Below are positions 37,168 to 47,466 of a stretch of DNA of 64,000 bases, piece after piece. The translations under genes were made by a program, and so were the position numbers. This DNA is from Streptomyces sp. SKN60 (GTDB lineage Bacteria; Actinomycetota; Actinomycetes; Streptomycetales; Streptomycetaceae). The stretch is from positions 124,001-188,000 of the forward strand of contig NZ_JAHTMW010000014.1 of NCBI RefSeq assembly GCF_026236535.1, given 5' to 3'. The first letter of the stretch is position 1. Each line of letters begins with the position of its first letter. Below the pieces are notes generated by a model. The model made no database searches, was not told the DNA's origin, and saw only the letters and a program-made list of their open reading frames with translations.

Positions 37168-39804
37168 ATGACCGAGACGGACAGGGTGATGGCTCACGAC
37201 AGCCCGCCGGAGCGCGCTCCCGAGCGCGTGTCCGGCGACGAGCCGCTGCTCGCCGCGCGGGTGCACCGGCCGTCGGATCTGATGCGGCTGCTGATCGGCG
37301 TCCTCGCCATCGCCGTCGTCCTCGGCATCGCCGCCTTCGCCCACGGCACCACCTCCGGTCTGGAGCAGGACATCAACAAGGGCGCCGGCGGCGCCCCGGA
37401 CGTCTTCGTCAAGATCGCCGGTCTGGTGTCGTCGATCGCCGTCCTCCTCGTCCCGGTCGCCTTCGCCATCGAACGCCTGGTCAAACGGGACGGGCTGCGG
37501 ATCGCCGACGGCGTGCTCGCCGCCGTCCTCGCGCACGGCGTGACCCTCGCCACGGACCTGTGGGTGGCGAAGGCCGCGCCCGGCACCATCGCGGACGCGC
37601 TGACCCAGCCGCAGTCCGGCGGCGGGCTCACCGACCCGGTGCACAACTACCTCGCGCCCGTCATCGCGTACATGACCGCCGTCGGCATGGCCCGGCGCCC
37701 GCGCTGGCGGGTGGTGCTGTGGGTGGTGCTGCTGCTCGACGCGTTCACCATGCTCGTCGCGGGCTACACCACCGCCTTCTCGATCATCCTCACCGTGCTG
37801 ATCGGCTGGACCGTGGCGTACGGCACGCTGTACGCGGTCGGCTCGCCGAACGTCCGGCCGACCGGGCAGACCCTGCTCGCCGGCCTGCGCCGGGTCGGCT
37901 TCCGGCCCGTGACGGCGCTGCGCGCCGAGGGCGTGCCGGACTCGGCCGACAGCGGGGACCGGGGCCGGCGCTACATCGTGACCCTGGAGGACGGGCCGCC
38001 GCTCGACGTCACGGTCGTCGACCGCGAGCAGCAGGCGCACGGCTTCTTCTACCGGGCCTGGCGCCGCCTCACCCTGCGCACCATCACCACCCGCCGGTCG
38101 ATCGTGTCGCTGCGCCAGGCCCTGGAGCAGGAGGCGCTGCTCGCGTACGCGGCGATCGCGGCGGGCGCGAACGCGCCGAAGCTGATCGCCACCTCCGAGC
38201 TCGGACCGGACGCCGTGATGCTCGTGTACGAGCACCTGGGCGGCCGGACCCTGGACTCGCTGGACGACGACGAGATCACCGACGAGCTGGTGCGCAGCGC
38301 CTGGCGCCAGGTGAAGGCGCTGCAGTCGCGCCGGATCGCGCACCGCAGGCTCGCGGGGGACGCGATTCTGGTGGATCGTTCCGGCAGGGTGATCCTCACC
38401 GATCTGCGCGGCGGCGAGATCGCGGCGGGCGACATCGTGCTGCGGATGGACATCGCGCAGCTGCTCACCACCCTCGGTCTGCGGGTCGGGGCGGAGCGGG
38501 CGGTCGCGGCGGCCGTGGAGATGCTCGGCCCGGACGCGATCGCCGACTGTCTGCCGCTGCTCCAGCCGATCGCGCTGAGCCGGTCGACCCGCGGGGAGCT
38601 GCGCCGGCTGGCCCGTGAGCGTTCCGCGCGCGAGCGCGAGGCGGTGCTCGCGGCCTCCGAGGCGGCCAAGCAGGCCCGGGCGGAGGCGCGGGCCCAGGCC
38701 AATCTGGAGACCGACCGGAAGGCGGCCCGGGCGGAGAAGCAGGCCGACAAGAAGGCGGAGAAGCGGGCGCTCGACTCGGCCCTGGACGAGGCCCGCGAGG
38801 AGGATCTGCTCGCGCAGATCCGCCAGCAGGTGCTGCTGATCCGGCCGCAGGCGCCGGTGGAGCCGGTCCGCCTGGAGCGCATCAAGCCGCGGACGCTGAT
38901 CTCGCTGCTCGCGGGCGCGGTCGCCGCGTACTTCCTGCTCTCGCAGATCGCCCGGACGCCGCTGTCGACGGTCAGCGAGGCGGACTGGCGGTGGGTGGCG
39001 GCGGCGGTGGTGTTCTCCGCCCTCAGCTATGTGGCGGCGGCGATGAGCCTGCTCGGCTTCGTGCCGGAGCGGGTCGGGTTCTGGCGGACGGTGGTGGCGC
39101 AGGTCGCCGGTTCGTTCGTGAAGATCGTCGCCCCGGCGGCGGTCGGCGGAGTCGCCCTCAACACCCGGTTCCTGCAGCGCTCGGGCGTGCGCCCGGGGCT
39201 CGCGGTGGCGAGCGTCGGCGCCTCGCAGCTCTTCGGGCTCGGGGCGCACATCCTGCTCCTGCTCGCCTTCGGCTATCTGACGGGCACCGAGAAGTCGCAG
39301 TCGTTCTCGCCGTCGAGGACGGTCATCGCGGGGCTCCTGACGGTCGCGGTGCTCGTCCTGGTGATGACGGCGATCCCGTTCATGCGGAAGTTCGTCTCGA
39401 CCCGGGTGCGCTCGCTCTTCGCGGGCGTGGTGCCGCGCATGCTGGACGTGCTCCAGCGGCCGATGAAGCTGGTCACCGGCATCGGCGGGATGCTGCTGCT
39501 CACCGGTGCGTTCGTCTTCTGCCTGGACGCGTCGATCCGCGCGTTCGGGCACGGGAACGCGACGATCAGCTACGCGAGCGTGGCCGTGGTCTTCCTCGCG
39601 GGCAACGCGCTCGGCTCGGCGGCCCCGACGCCCGGCGGTGTCGGCGCGGTCGAGGGCGCGCTCATCGGTGGTCTCGTCGCGGTGGGCCTGCCCATCGACG
39701 TCGCCACCCCGGCGGTGCTGCTCTACCGTCTGCTGACCCTGTGGCTGCCGGTGCTGCCGGGCTGGATCTGCTTCAACTGGCTGACCAAGCAGGAGGCGCT
39801 CTAG
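37168..39804 (+). CDS. Flippase-like (UPF0104/AglD) membrane protein with pseudokinase-like domain
   Basis: An 878-residue protein in three parts. Residues 30-220 hold about six membrane helices. A cytosolic kinase-like region follows (YEHLGGRTLDSL, HRRLAGDAILVDRSGRVILTDLRGG), in which the catalytic Asp of HRD and the DFG motif are altered, so activity is doubtful. A charged coiled coil (about 470-570) precedes a C-terminal multi-helix domain like the lysyl-phosphatidylglycerol synthase flippase part (GSFVKIVAPAAVGGVALNTRFLQRSGV, APTPGGVGAVEGALIGGLV). No synthetase domain is attached. The start at 37168 is chosen because upstream codons from 37081 lose third-position GC. Confidence 0.8.
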   Translation: MTETDRVMAHDSPPERAPERVSGDEPLLAARVHRPSDLMRLLIGVLAIAVVLGIAAFAHGTTSGLEQDINKGAGGAPDVFVKIAGLVSSIAVLLVPVAFAIERLVKRDGLRIADGVLAAVLAHGVTLATDLWVAKAAPGTIADALTQPQSGGGLTDPVHNYLAPVIAYMTAVGMARRPRWRVVLWVVLLLDAFTMLVAGYTTAFSIILTVLIGWTVAYGTLYAVGSPNVRPTGQTLLAGLRRVGFRPVTALRAEGVPDSADSGDRGRRYIVTLEDGPPLDVTVVDREQQAHGFFYRAWRRLTLRTITTRRSIVSLRQALEQEALLAYAAIAAGANAPKLIATSELGPDAVMLVYEHLGGRTLDSLDDDEITDELVRSAWRQVKALQSRRIAHRRLAGDAILVDRSGRVILTDLRGGEIAAGDIVLRMDIAQLLTTLGLRVGAERAVAAAVEMLGPDAIADCLPLLQPIALSRSTRGELRRLARERSAREREAVLAASEAAKQARAEARAQANLETDRKAARAEKQADKKAEKRALDSALDEAREEDLLAQIRQQVLLIRPQAPVEPVRLERIKPRTLISLLAGAVAAYFLLSQIARTPLSTVSEADWRWVAAAVVFSALSYVAAAMSLLGFVPERVGFWRTVVAQVAGSFVKIVAPAAVGGVALNTRFLQRSGVRPGLAVASVGASQLFGLGAHILLLLAFGYLTGTEKSQSFSPSRTVIAGLLTVAVLVLVMTAIPFMRKFVSTRVRSLFAGVVPRMLDVLQRPMKLVTGIGGMLLLTGAFVFCLDASIRAFGHGNATISYASVAVVFLAGNALGSAAPTPGGVGAVEGALIGGLVAVGLPIDVATPAVLLYRLLTLWLPVLPGWICFNWLTKQEAL

Positions 39805-39820
39805 CCGGGCAGGCCGCCCC

Positions 39821-39847
39821 CCGTGCGGCCACGGGCGCCCCGCACGG
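39821..39847. terminator. Hairpin between flippase-like and YwiC-like genes
   Basis: An 8-base perfect stem CCGTGCGG/CCGCACGG with an 11-base loop, between two converging genes. Confidence 0.5.
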
Positions 39848-39859
39848 CCCCTGCGCCGG

Positions 39860-40600
39860 CTACCCGTACACCGCCACCACGAAGCCGAGCAGCAGCAGCG
39901 AGCAGCCGACCTCCACCGCGCCCACCACCGGCACCTTCAGGCCCCGGCCGGGCAGGACGACCGCGCGGGCGAGGTAGACCGCGAAGGGCAGGGCGAGCCA
40001 GGGGTTCAGGAGGGCGGCGGCGAGCAGCGCCGCCGCGTGGTAGACGACCGAGCCCTTCCGGTACGCGGCCGAGTTCTTCTCGCGGATCATCGTCTTCACG
40101 TACGGCACCGTGCCGGCGAAGTAGAGCAGGCAGACGAGCGCCGGGGCGAGGCCCTCGGCGAGGGTGCCGCCGCCGAGCCGGAGGGCGACGAGGAGCATGC
40201 CGCAGGCGGGGACGACCGCGGCGAGGCCGTTGAGCAGCGCGCGTTCCCGGTTCACGCGCGCGTGCCAGGCGTTGACCGCGAGGAACGGCGCCATGGCGGC
40301 GGCCCCGAGCAGCAGCCACGGGTACGCGACGGCGAGCGGCACGCCGAGGACGGCCGTACAGGCTCCCGGCACGACGGCGGGCCGGACGTGCCGGGCGGCG
40401 GCGCGGGGGTTGCGGGACAGCCGGCGGAGCCGTAGCCACTGCTGGGCGTGGAAGGCGGCCACGTACGCGGCCAGCCAGGCGGCGAACAGGGGCAGTTGGG
40501 CCCACACGGGGTCGCCGAGCAGCACGCCCGCCGCGTAGGGCACGGTCAGCATCGCCCAGGCACCGTGCTGGTTCGGGATCCATCGTCCGGCAGCGCTCAC
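39860..40600 (-). CDS. YwiC-like integral membrane protein
   Basis: A 246-residue protein with about seven to eight membrane helices. The N-terminal RWIPNQHGAWAML signature and the helices that follow match the YwiC-like family, of unknown function. In Bacillus ywiC lies beside the fnr/nar genes of nitrate respiration, and here it is divergent from narG. The shared context supports a role tied to anaerobic or nitrate growth (inference). Start is uncertain: GTG 40600, ATG 40621 and TTG 40633 are all in frame, none with a good ribosome site. Confidence 0.8.
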   Translation of the reverse strand: MSAAGRWIPNQHGAWAMLTVPYAAGVLLGDPVWAQLPLFAAWLAAYVAAFHAQQWLRLRRLSRNPRAAARHVRPAVVPGACTAVLGVPLAVAYPWLLLGAAAMAPFLAVNAWHARVNRERALLNGLAAVVPACGMLLVALRLGGGTLAEGLAPALVCLLYFAGTVPYVKTMIREKNSAAYRKGSVVYHAAALLAAALLNPWLALPFAVYLARAVVLPGRGLKVPVVGAVEVGCSLLLLGFVVAVYG

Positions 40601-40658
40601 CCTCACACCGTCACACACCATCTGCCGGGACAACTACGGGATTTGGTCACCCCACGGA

Positions 40659-40672
40659 GGGACCATCGGCCC
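40659..40672. promoter_or_regulatory. DevR/OsdR-like box upstream of narG
   Basis: GGGACCATCGGCCC fits the DevR (DosR) dormancy-regulator box GGGACTTTAGTCCC at both outer arms, with one arm mismatch. It lies 43 bases before a start point predicted from the -10-like TAGCCT (40697-40702), the spacing used by DevR-type activators. Regulation by an OsdR/DevR response regulator in low oxygen is inference. Confidence 0.45.
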
Positions 40673-40709
40673 CCTTCCGCGCCCTCCCGCCGGTTCTAGC
40701 CTCGAAGCA

Positions 40710-40754
40710 CAGATCGAACAGATCTCACAGATCTCACGGATCGCGCAGATCGCA
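40710..40754. repeat. Five 9-bp tandem repeats in the narG leader
   Basis: Five consecutive units of CAGATCTCA type (40710, 40719, 40728, 40737, 40746), three of them near-identical, just before the narG ribosome site. The tract lies between the likely promoter and the start, so it is probably in the 5' untranslated RNA. Confidence 0.75.
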
Positions 40755-40786
40755 GCGACGTGCCGCCGGTCGTGAAGGAGTCAGCC

Positions 40787-43700
40787 GTGCAGCAGAGGCC
40801 CCACCCCGCCGAAACCCTCCTCCGGGCGGGCGGTTTCTTCGCCCGCGCCTCCGGCGCCGAGGTCTCCGAGGACCTGCGCACCGTCCACCGCACCGGCGGC
40901 CGCGAGGGCGAGGCCTTCTACCGGGACCGCTGGAGCCACGACAAGGTCGTGTACTCGACGCACGGGGTGAACTGCACCGGTTCGTGCCGCTGGAAGGTGT
41001 ACGTCAAGGACGGCATCATCACCTGGGAGACCCAGGCCACCGACTATCCGTCGGTCGGCCCGGACCGCCCGGAGTACGAGCCGCGCGGCTGCCCGCGCGG
41101 GGCCTCCTTCTCCTGGTACAGCTACTCCCCCACCCGGGTCCGCCACCCCATGGTCCGGGGCGCCCTCCTGTCGATGTACCGGGAGGCGAAGCAGCGCCTG
41201 AAGGACCCGGTCCTCGCCTGGGCGGACATCCAGCGCGACCCGGAGCGCCGCCGCACGTACCAGCGGGCCCGGGGCAAGGGCGGTCTGGTGCGGGCTAGTT
41301 GGGACGAGGCCCTGGAGATCGCGGCCGCCGCGCACGTGCACACCATCAAGGAGCACGGGCCCGACCGGGTGGCGGGCTTCTCGCCGATCCCGGCGATGTC
41401 GATGGCCTCGCACGCGGCCGGCGCCCGCTTCCACTCGCTCATCGGCGCGCCGATGCTGTCGTTCTACGACTGGTACGCGGATCTGCCGGTGGCCTCGCCG
41501 CAGGTGTTCGGCGACCAGACCGACGTACCGGAGTCGGGCGACTGGTGGGACGCGGCCTATCTGCTGATGTGGGGCTCGAACGTGCCGGTGACGCGGACCC
41601 CTGACGCGCACTGGATGACGGAGGCCCGCTACCGCGGCCAGAAGGTCGTCACGGTCTCCCCCGACTTCGCGGACAACACCAAGTTCGCCGACGAGTGGAT
41701 GCACCCGCACCCGGGGACGGACGGGGCGCTCGCGCTGGCGATGGGGCATGTGGTCCTGAAGGAGTTCTTCGTCGAGCGGCAGACGCCGTTCTTCCTGGAC
41801 TACGTCCGCACGTACACCGACCTGCCGTTCCTGGTCTCCCTGCGGGAGACGGAGCGGGGCCTGGTCCCGGGGAAGTTCGTCACCGCCGCCGACCTCGGGC
41901 AGGACGTCGAGAACGCCGCCTGGAAGACCGTCCTCGTCGACGACGCCACGGGCGAGCCGGTCGTCCCGAACGGCACCCTCGGCCACCGCTGGGCCACCGA
42001 CGGCAAGCCGGAGTGGAACCTCGACCTCGGCGACACCGTGCCGCGCCTGAGCCTGCTCGGCGAGGGCGGGGGCGAGGGCGGGGACACCGCGGAGATCGTG
42101 CTGCCGCGGTTCGACGAGGAGGGCGAGGTGCTGCGGCGGGGCGTGCCGGTGCGCCGGCTCACCGAGGACGGCCCGCTGGTCACCACGGTGTACGACCTGC
42201 TGCTCGCCCAGTACGGGGTGGGGCGCCCCGGCCTGCCGGGCGAGTGGCCCGACTCGTACGAGGACGCCGGCGCGCCCGGCACCCCGGCCTGGCAGGAGAC
42301 GCTGACCTCCGTCCCCGCCGCCCAGGCGGCCCGCGTGGCACGGGAGTTCGCGGACACCGCCGAGCGCTCGCGGGGCCGCTGCATGATCCTGATGGGCGCG
42401 GGCACCAACCACTGGTTCCACTCGGAGACGATCTACCGCGCCTTCCTCGCCCTGCTGACACTGACCGGCTGCCAGGGCCGCAACGGCGGCGGCTGGGGCC
42501 ACTACGTCGGCCAGGAGAAGTGCCGGCCGGTGACCGGCTGGGCCACCCTGGCGAGCGCCTCCGACTGGGGGCGCCCGCCCCGGCACATGATCGGCGCGGG
42601 CTGGTTCTACCTCCACACCGGCCAGTGGCGGTACGACACGCTGCCGGCCGACGCGCTGGCCTCGCCGCTCGGCGCGGGCCGGTTCGCGGGGATGACGGGC
42701 GCCGACTGCCTGGCGGCGGCGGCCCGGATGGGCTGGATGCCCTCGTACCCGACCTTCGACCGCAATCCGCTGGACCTGGGCGCGCAGGCCGACCCGGTCG
42801 GCGACACCGTACGGGCGCTCCAGGACGGCACGCTCGGCTTCGCCGGGGAGGACCCGGACGCGCCGGAGAACTGGCCGCGGGTGCTCAACGTATGGCGGGC
42901 GAATCTCTTCGGCTCGTCCTCCAAGGGCAACGAGTACTTCCTCAAGCATCTGCTCGGCACCCACTCCAACCTGCCGTCCGACGGCCCGCGTTGCACGCCG
43001 AGGGACGTACGGGCACCGGCCGCCGACGTCGAAGGGAAGCTCGACCTTCTGCTGTCGCTGGACTTCCGGATGACGAGCACGACGCTCCTGAGCGACATCG
43101 TCCTGCCGGCCGCGACCTGGTACGAGAAGCACGACCTGTCGTCCACCGACATGCATCCCTTCCTGCACGCCTTCACCCCGGCCGTCGACCCGCCCTGGCA
43201 GGCCCGCTCCGACTACGACGCCTTCCTCGCCCTCGCCCGCCGCTTCGGCGAGCTGGCGAAAGAGCACCTGGGGGTGCGCAGGGACCTGGTGGCGACGGCG
43301 CTCCAGCACGACACGGCGGGCGGCGAGATGGCGCAGCCCGGCGGGGTGGCGCTCGACTGGTCGAAGGGCGAGTGCCCGGCGGTGCCGGGGCAGAGCATGT
43401 ACAACCTGACGGTCGTGGAGCGCGACTACGGCGCGGTGGGCGAGAAGTTCGCGGCGCTCGGCCCGCTCGTCGACACCCTCGGCGTCACCACGAAGGCGAT
43501 CACCTTCGACGTCGGCGAGGAGGTCGCGTACCTCGGTGAGAAGAACGGGCGGGTACGGGGCGGGGTCGCCGACGGCCGGCCGCGGCTCGACACCGCGCAG
43601 CGGGCCTGCGAGGCGATCCTCTCCCTCTCCGGCACGTCGAACGGGCGGCTCGCCACCCAGGGCTTCGAGAAGCTGGAGCAGCGGACCGGGCAGGAGATGG

Positions 43701-44476
43701 CGCATCTGGCGGCGGAGGCCGAGGGCAAGCGGATCACCTTCGCCGACACGCAGGCCCGGCCCGTCCCCGTGATCACCTCGCCGGAGTGGTCGGGCAGCGA
43801 GTCCGGCGGGCGCCGCTACACCGCGTTCACCGTCAACACCGAGCAGCTGAAGCCCTGGCACACCCTCACCGGGCGCCAGCACTTCTTCCTGGACCACGAC
43901 TGGATCCACGAGGTGGGCGAGGCGCTGCCGGTCTACAAGCCGCCGCTGGACATGCACCGGTTGTACGGGGAACCGGAGTTGGGGTCCGTACAGGACGGTC
44001 GCGACGGGCGGGACGGCCGGGAGGTCGCGGTCCGGTATCTGACCCCGCACAACAAGTGGGCGATCCACTCCCAGTACCAGGACAACCTCTACATGATGAC
44101 GCTCGGCCGGGGCGGGCAGACGGTCTGGATGTCGCCGCAGGACGCCGACGCGATCGGGGTCCGGGACAACGACTGGATCGAGGCCGTGAACCGCAACGGC
44201 GTGGTCACCGCCCGCGCGATCGTCTCCCACAAGATGCCGCCCGGCACGGTGTACATGAACCACGCGCAGGAGCGCACGGTCGGCGTCCCGAAGACGGAGA
44301 AGACGGGCCGCCGGGGCGGCATCCACAACTCGCTCACGCGCGTGATGCTCAAGCCGACCCATCTGGTGGGCGGTTACGCGCAGCTCACCTGGGCCTTCAA
44401 CTACCTGGGCCCGACCGGCAACCAGCGCGACGAGGTGACGGTGATCCGCCGCCGCGACCAGAAGGTGGAGTACTGA
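40787..44476 (+). CDS. narG: Respiratory nitrate reductase alpha subunit NarG
   Basis: A 1229-residue molybdenum enzyme, the catalytic subunit of the membrane-bound nitrate reductase that reduces nitrate to nitrite with quinol electrons. The FS0 [4Fe-4S] ligands are H59, C63, C67 and C102 (STHGVNCTGSCRW, RGCPRG), with the His ligand typical of NarG. The Mo-bisMGD site region YDWYADLPVASPQVFGDQTDVPESGDW carries the Asp ligand. The C-terminus has the dinucleotide-binding fold (NLYMMTLGRGGQTVWMSPQDA). GTG 40787 follows AAGGAG at a 6-base gap. narH begins 5 bases after its stop. The Mo cofactor genes moaE and moeZ lie elsewhere in the window. Confidence 0.95.
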   Translation: MQQRPHPAETLLRAGGFFARASGAEVSEDLRTVHRTGGREGEAFYRDRWSHDKVVYSTHGVNCTGSCRWKVYVKDGIITWETQATDYPSVGPDRPEYEPRGCPRGASFSWYSYSPTRVRHPMVRGALLSMYREAKQRLKDPVLAWADIQRDPERRRTYQRARGKGGLVRASWDEALEIAAAAHVHTIKEHGPDRVAGFSPIPAMSMASHAAGARFHSLIGAPMLSFYDWYADLPVASPQVFGDQTDVPESGDWWDAAYLLMWGSNVPVTRTPDAHWMTEARYRGQKVVTVSPDFADNTKFADEWMHPHPGTDGALALAMGHVVLKEFFVERQTPFFLDYVRTYTDLPFLVSLRETERGLVPGKFVTAADLGQDVENAAWKTVLVDDATGEPVVPNGTLGHRWATDGKPEWNLDLGDTVPRLSLLGEGGGEGGDTAEIVLPRFDEEGEVLRRGVPVRRLTEDGPLVTTVYDLLLAQYGVGRPGLPGEWPDSYEDAGAPGTPAWQETLTSVPAAQAARVAREFADTAERSRGRCMILMGAGTNHWFHSETIYRAFLALLTLTGCQGRNGGGWGHYVGQEKCRPVTGWATLASASDWGRPPRHMIGAGWFYLHTGQWRYDTLPADALASPLGAGRFAGMTGADCLAAAARMGWMPSYPTFDRNPLDLGAQADPVGDTVRALQDGTLGFAGEDPDAPENWPRVLNVWRANLFGSSSKGNEYFLKHLLGTHSNLPSDGPRCTPRDVRAPAADVEGKLDLLLSLDFRMTSTTLLSDIVLPAATWYEKHDLSSTDMHPFLHAFTPAVDPPWQARSDYDAFLALARRFGELAKEHLGVRRDLVATALQHDTAGGEMAQPGGVALDWSKGECPAVPGQSMYNLTVVERDYGAVGEKFAALGPLVDTLGVTTKAITFDVGEEVAYLGEKNGRVRGGVADGRPRLDTAQRACEAILSLSGTSNGRLATQGFEKLEQRTGQEMAHLAAEAEGKRITFADTQARPVPVITSPEWSGSESGGRRYTAFTVNTEQLKPWHTLTGRQHFFLDHDWIHEVGEALPVYKPPLDMHRLYGEPELGSVQDGRDGRDGREVAVRYLTPHNKWAIHSQYQDNLYMMTLGRGGQTVWMSPQDADAIGVRDNDWIEAVNRNGVVTARAIVSHKMPPGTVYMNHAQERTVGVPKTEKTGRRGGIHNSLTRVMLKPTHLVGGYAQLTWAFNYLGPTGNQRDEVTVIRRRDQKVEY

Positions 44477-44480
44477 TCCC

Positions 44481-46003
<1,523 letters not shown>

Positions 46004-46007
<4 letters not shown>

Positions 46008-46639
46008 ACCCCGACGCCGTGGTCCGGCTGGTGGCGGCGCGCTGCCTGGCCTATCCGGACGAGCGCCTGTACGCCGAACTCCCGCTGCTCCGGGGAGCTT
46101 TGGAAGGGGTACGGGGCGGGGGCGGGCTCGCCGCCTTCCTCGACCATGCGGAGCGCACCGCCCCGCTGGAGCTGGCCGCGCACTACACCGACACCTTCGA
46201 CACCCACAACCGGCGCTGTCTGTACCTCACCTGGTGGACGGACGGCGACACCCGGCGGCGCGGCCTCTCCCTCGTACGGATCAAGGGCGTCTACCGCGAC
46301 CACGGCCTGGAGTTCGACAGCGACGAGCTGCCCGACTTCCTGCCCGCCGCCCTGGAGTTCGCCGCCCGGCACGAGGAGCCCGGCACGGCGCTGCTCCAGG
46401 AGCACCGGGCGGGGCTCGAGCTGCTGCGGCTGGCGCTGGCCGGCGTGGACACCCCGTACACCGGCGTGCTCGAAGCGGTCTGCGGAACGCTCCCGGGCCC
46501 CTCCCCGCAGACCAAGGAGGAGGCGAAGGCGCTGGCCCGGTCGGGGCCGCCGCGTGAGCTCGTCGGACTCGAACCCTTCGGGCCGGGCGTCGACCTGCCC
46601 TGGCCCACCGTGAGCCGTGCGGAAAGGACCCCGGCCTGA
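46004..46639 (+). CDS. narJ: Nitrate reductase assembly chaperone NarJ
   Basis: A 211-residue helical chaperone of the TorD/NarJ family, which holds the NarG apo-protein for cofactor insertion. The family hallmarks are AHYTDTFDTHNRRCLYLTWW and LPDFLPAALEFAARHEEPGTALLQEHRAGLELL. GTG 46004 overlaps the narH stop, and GAGGAGGAA precedes it. Its own stop overlaps the narI start by one base. It is not part of the mature enzyme. Confidence 0.92.
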
Positions 46640-47364
46640 TGGATCTGCTGCTCTGGGGCGTGCTGCCCTACGTCTCCGTCGTCCTGCTCGTGGCGGGCAC
46701 GGTCTGGCGCGGCCGGCACGACCGCTTCGGGATCACCACCCACTCCTCGCAGCTGCACGAGTCGCGGCTGCTGCGGATCGGCTCGCCGCTGTTCCACTTC
46801 GGCATGGCCTTCGTGGTGCTCGGGCACGTGGTCGGGCTGCTCGTGCCCATGTCGTGGACGGACGCGGTCGGGCTGAGCGACCACGCGTACCACCTGATGG
46901 CGGTGTCCACGGGCGCCGTCGCCGGGGTGGCCGCCGTCGTCGGCATCGGGATCCTGGTGTACCGGCGGCTGCGGGTGCCGGCGGTGCGGCGGGCGAGTCT
47001 GCGCAGCGACCGGGTGATGTACGCGGTGCTGCTCGGCGCGATGGCGCTCGGGCTGCTCGCCACCGTCCTCAACTCGACGGGGCAGACGGACGGCTACAAC
47101 TACCGGGAGGGCGTCTCGGTGTGGTTCCGGTCGCTGTTCGCGCTCAGTCCGGACTGGGCGCTGATGGCGGGCGCGCCGCTGGTGTTCAAGCTGCACGTGC
47201 TCTTCGGCTTCACGCTGTTCGCGCTGATCCCCTACTCCCGGCTCGTACACATGTTCGCCGCGCCGGTGCGGTATTTCTTCCGGCCCTTCGTGGTCTACCG
47301 GCGCCGCCGCCCCGGCCGGCTCGCCACCCGCGAGCCGAAGCGCGGCTGGGAGCGGGTGTCGTAG
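46639..47364 (+). CDS. narI: Nitrate reductase gamma subunit NarI (cytochrome b)
   Basis: A 241-residue membrane protein with five helices. It carries two b-type haems, takes electrons from menaquinol and anchors NarGH. His ligands are expected in PLFHFGMAFVVLGHVVGL (helix 2) and in KLHVLFGFTLFALIPYSRLVHMF (helix 5), both conserved here. The start codon shares one base with the narJ stop. The cluster ends here; no narK transporter follows. No clear terminator was seen before the TAP gene at 47467. Confidence 0.93.
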   Translation: MDLLLWGVLPYVSVVLLVAGTVWRGRHDRFGITTHSSQLHESRLLRIGSPLFHFGMAFVVLGHVVGLLVPMSWTDAVGLSDHAYHLMAVSTGAVAGVAAVVGIGILVYRRLRVPAVRRASLRSDRVMYAVLLGAMALGLLATVLNSTGQTDGYNYREGVSVWFRSLFALSPDWALMAGAPLVFKLHVLFGFTLFALIPYSRLVHMFAAPVRYFFRPFVVYRRRRPGRLATREPKRGWERVS

Positions 47365-47466
47365 GAGCGGGGGTGCCGTAACCGGCCTCGCGGATGCAGG
47401 GGTGCCGGGCCACCCGCTTGGCCCACCGCCCGCGCGGGCCCCTCCCGGGCGGCCCACGATGGGATC

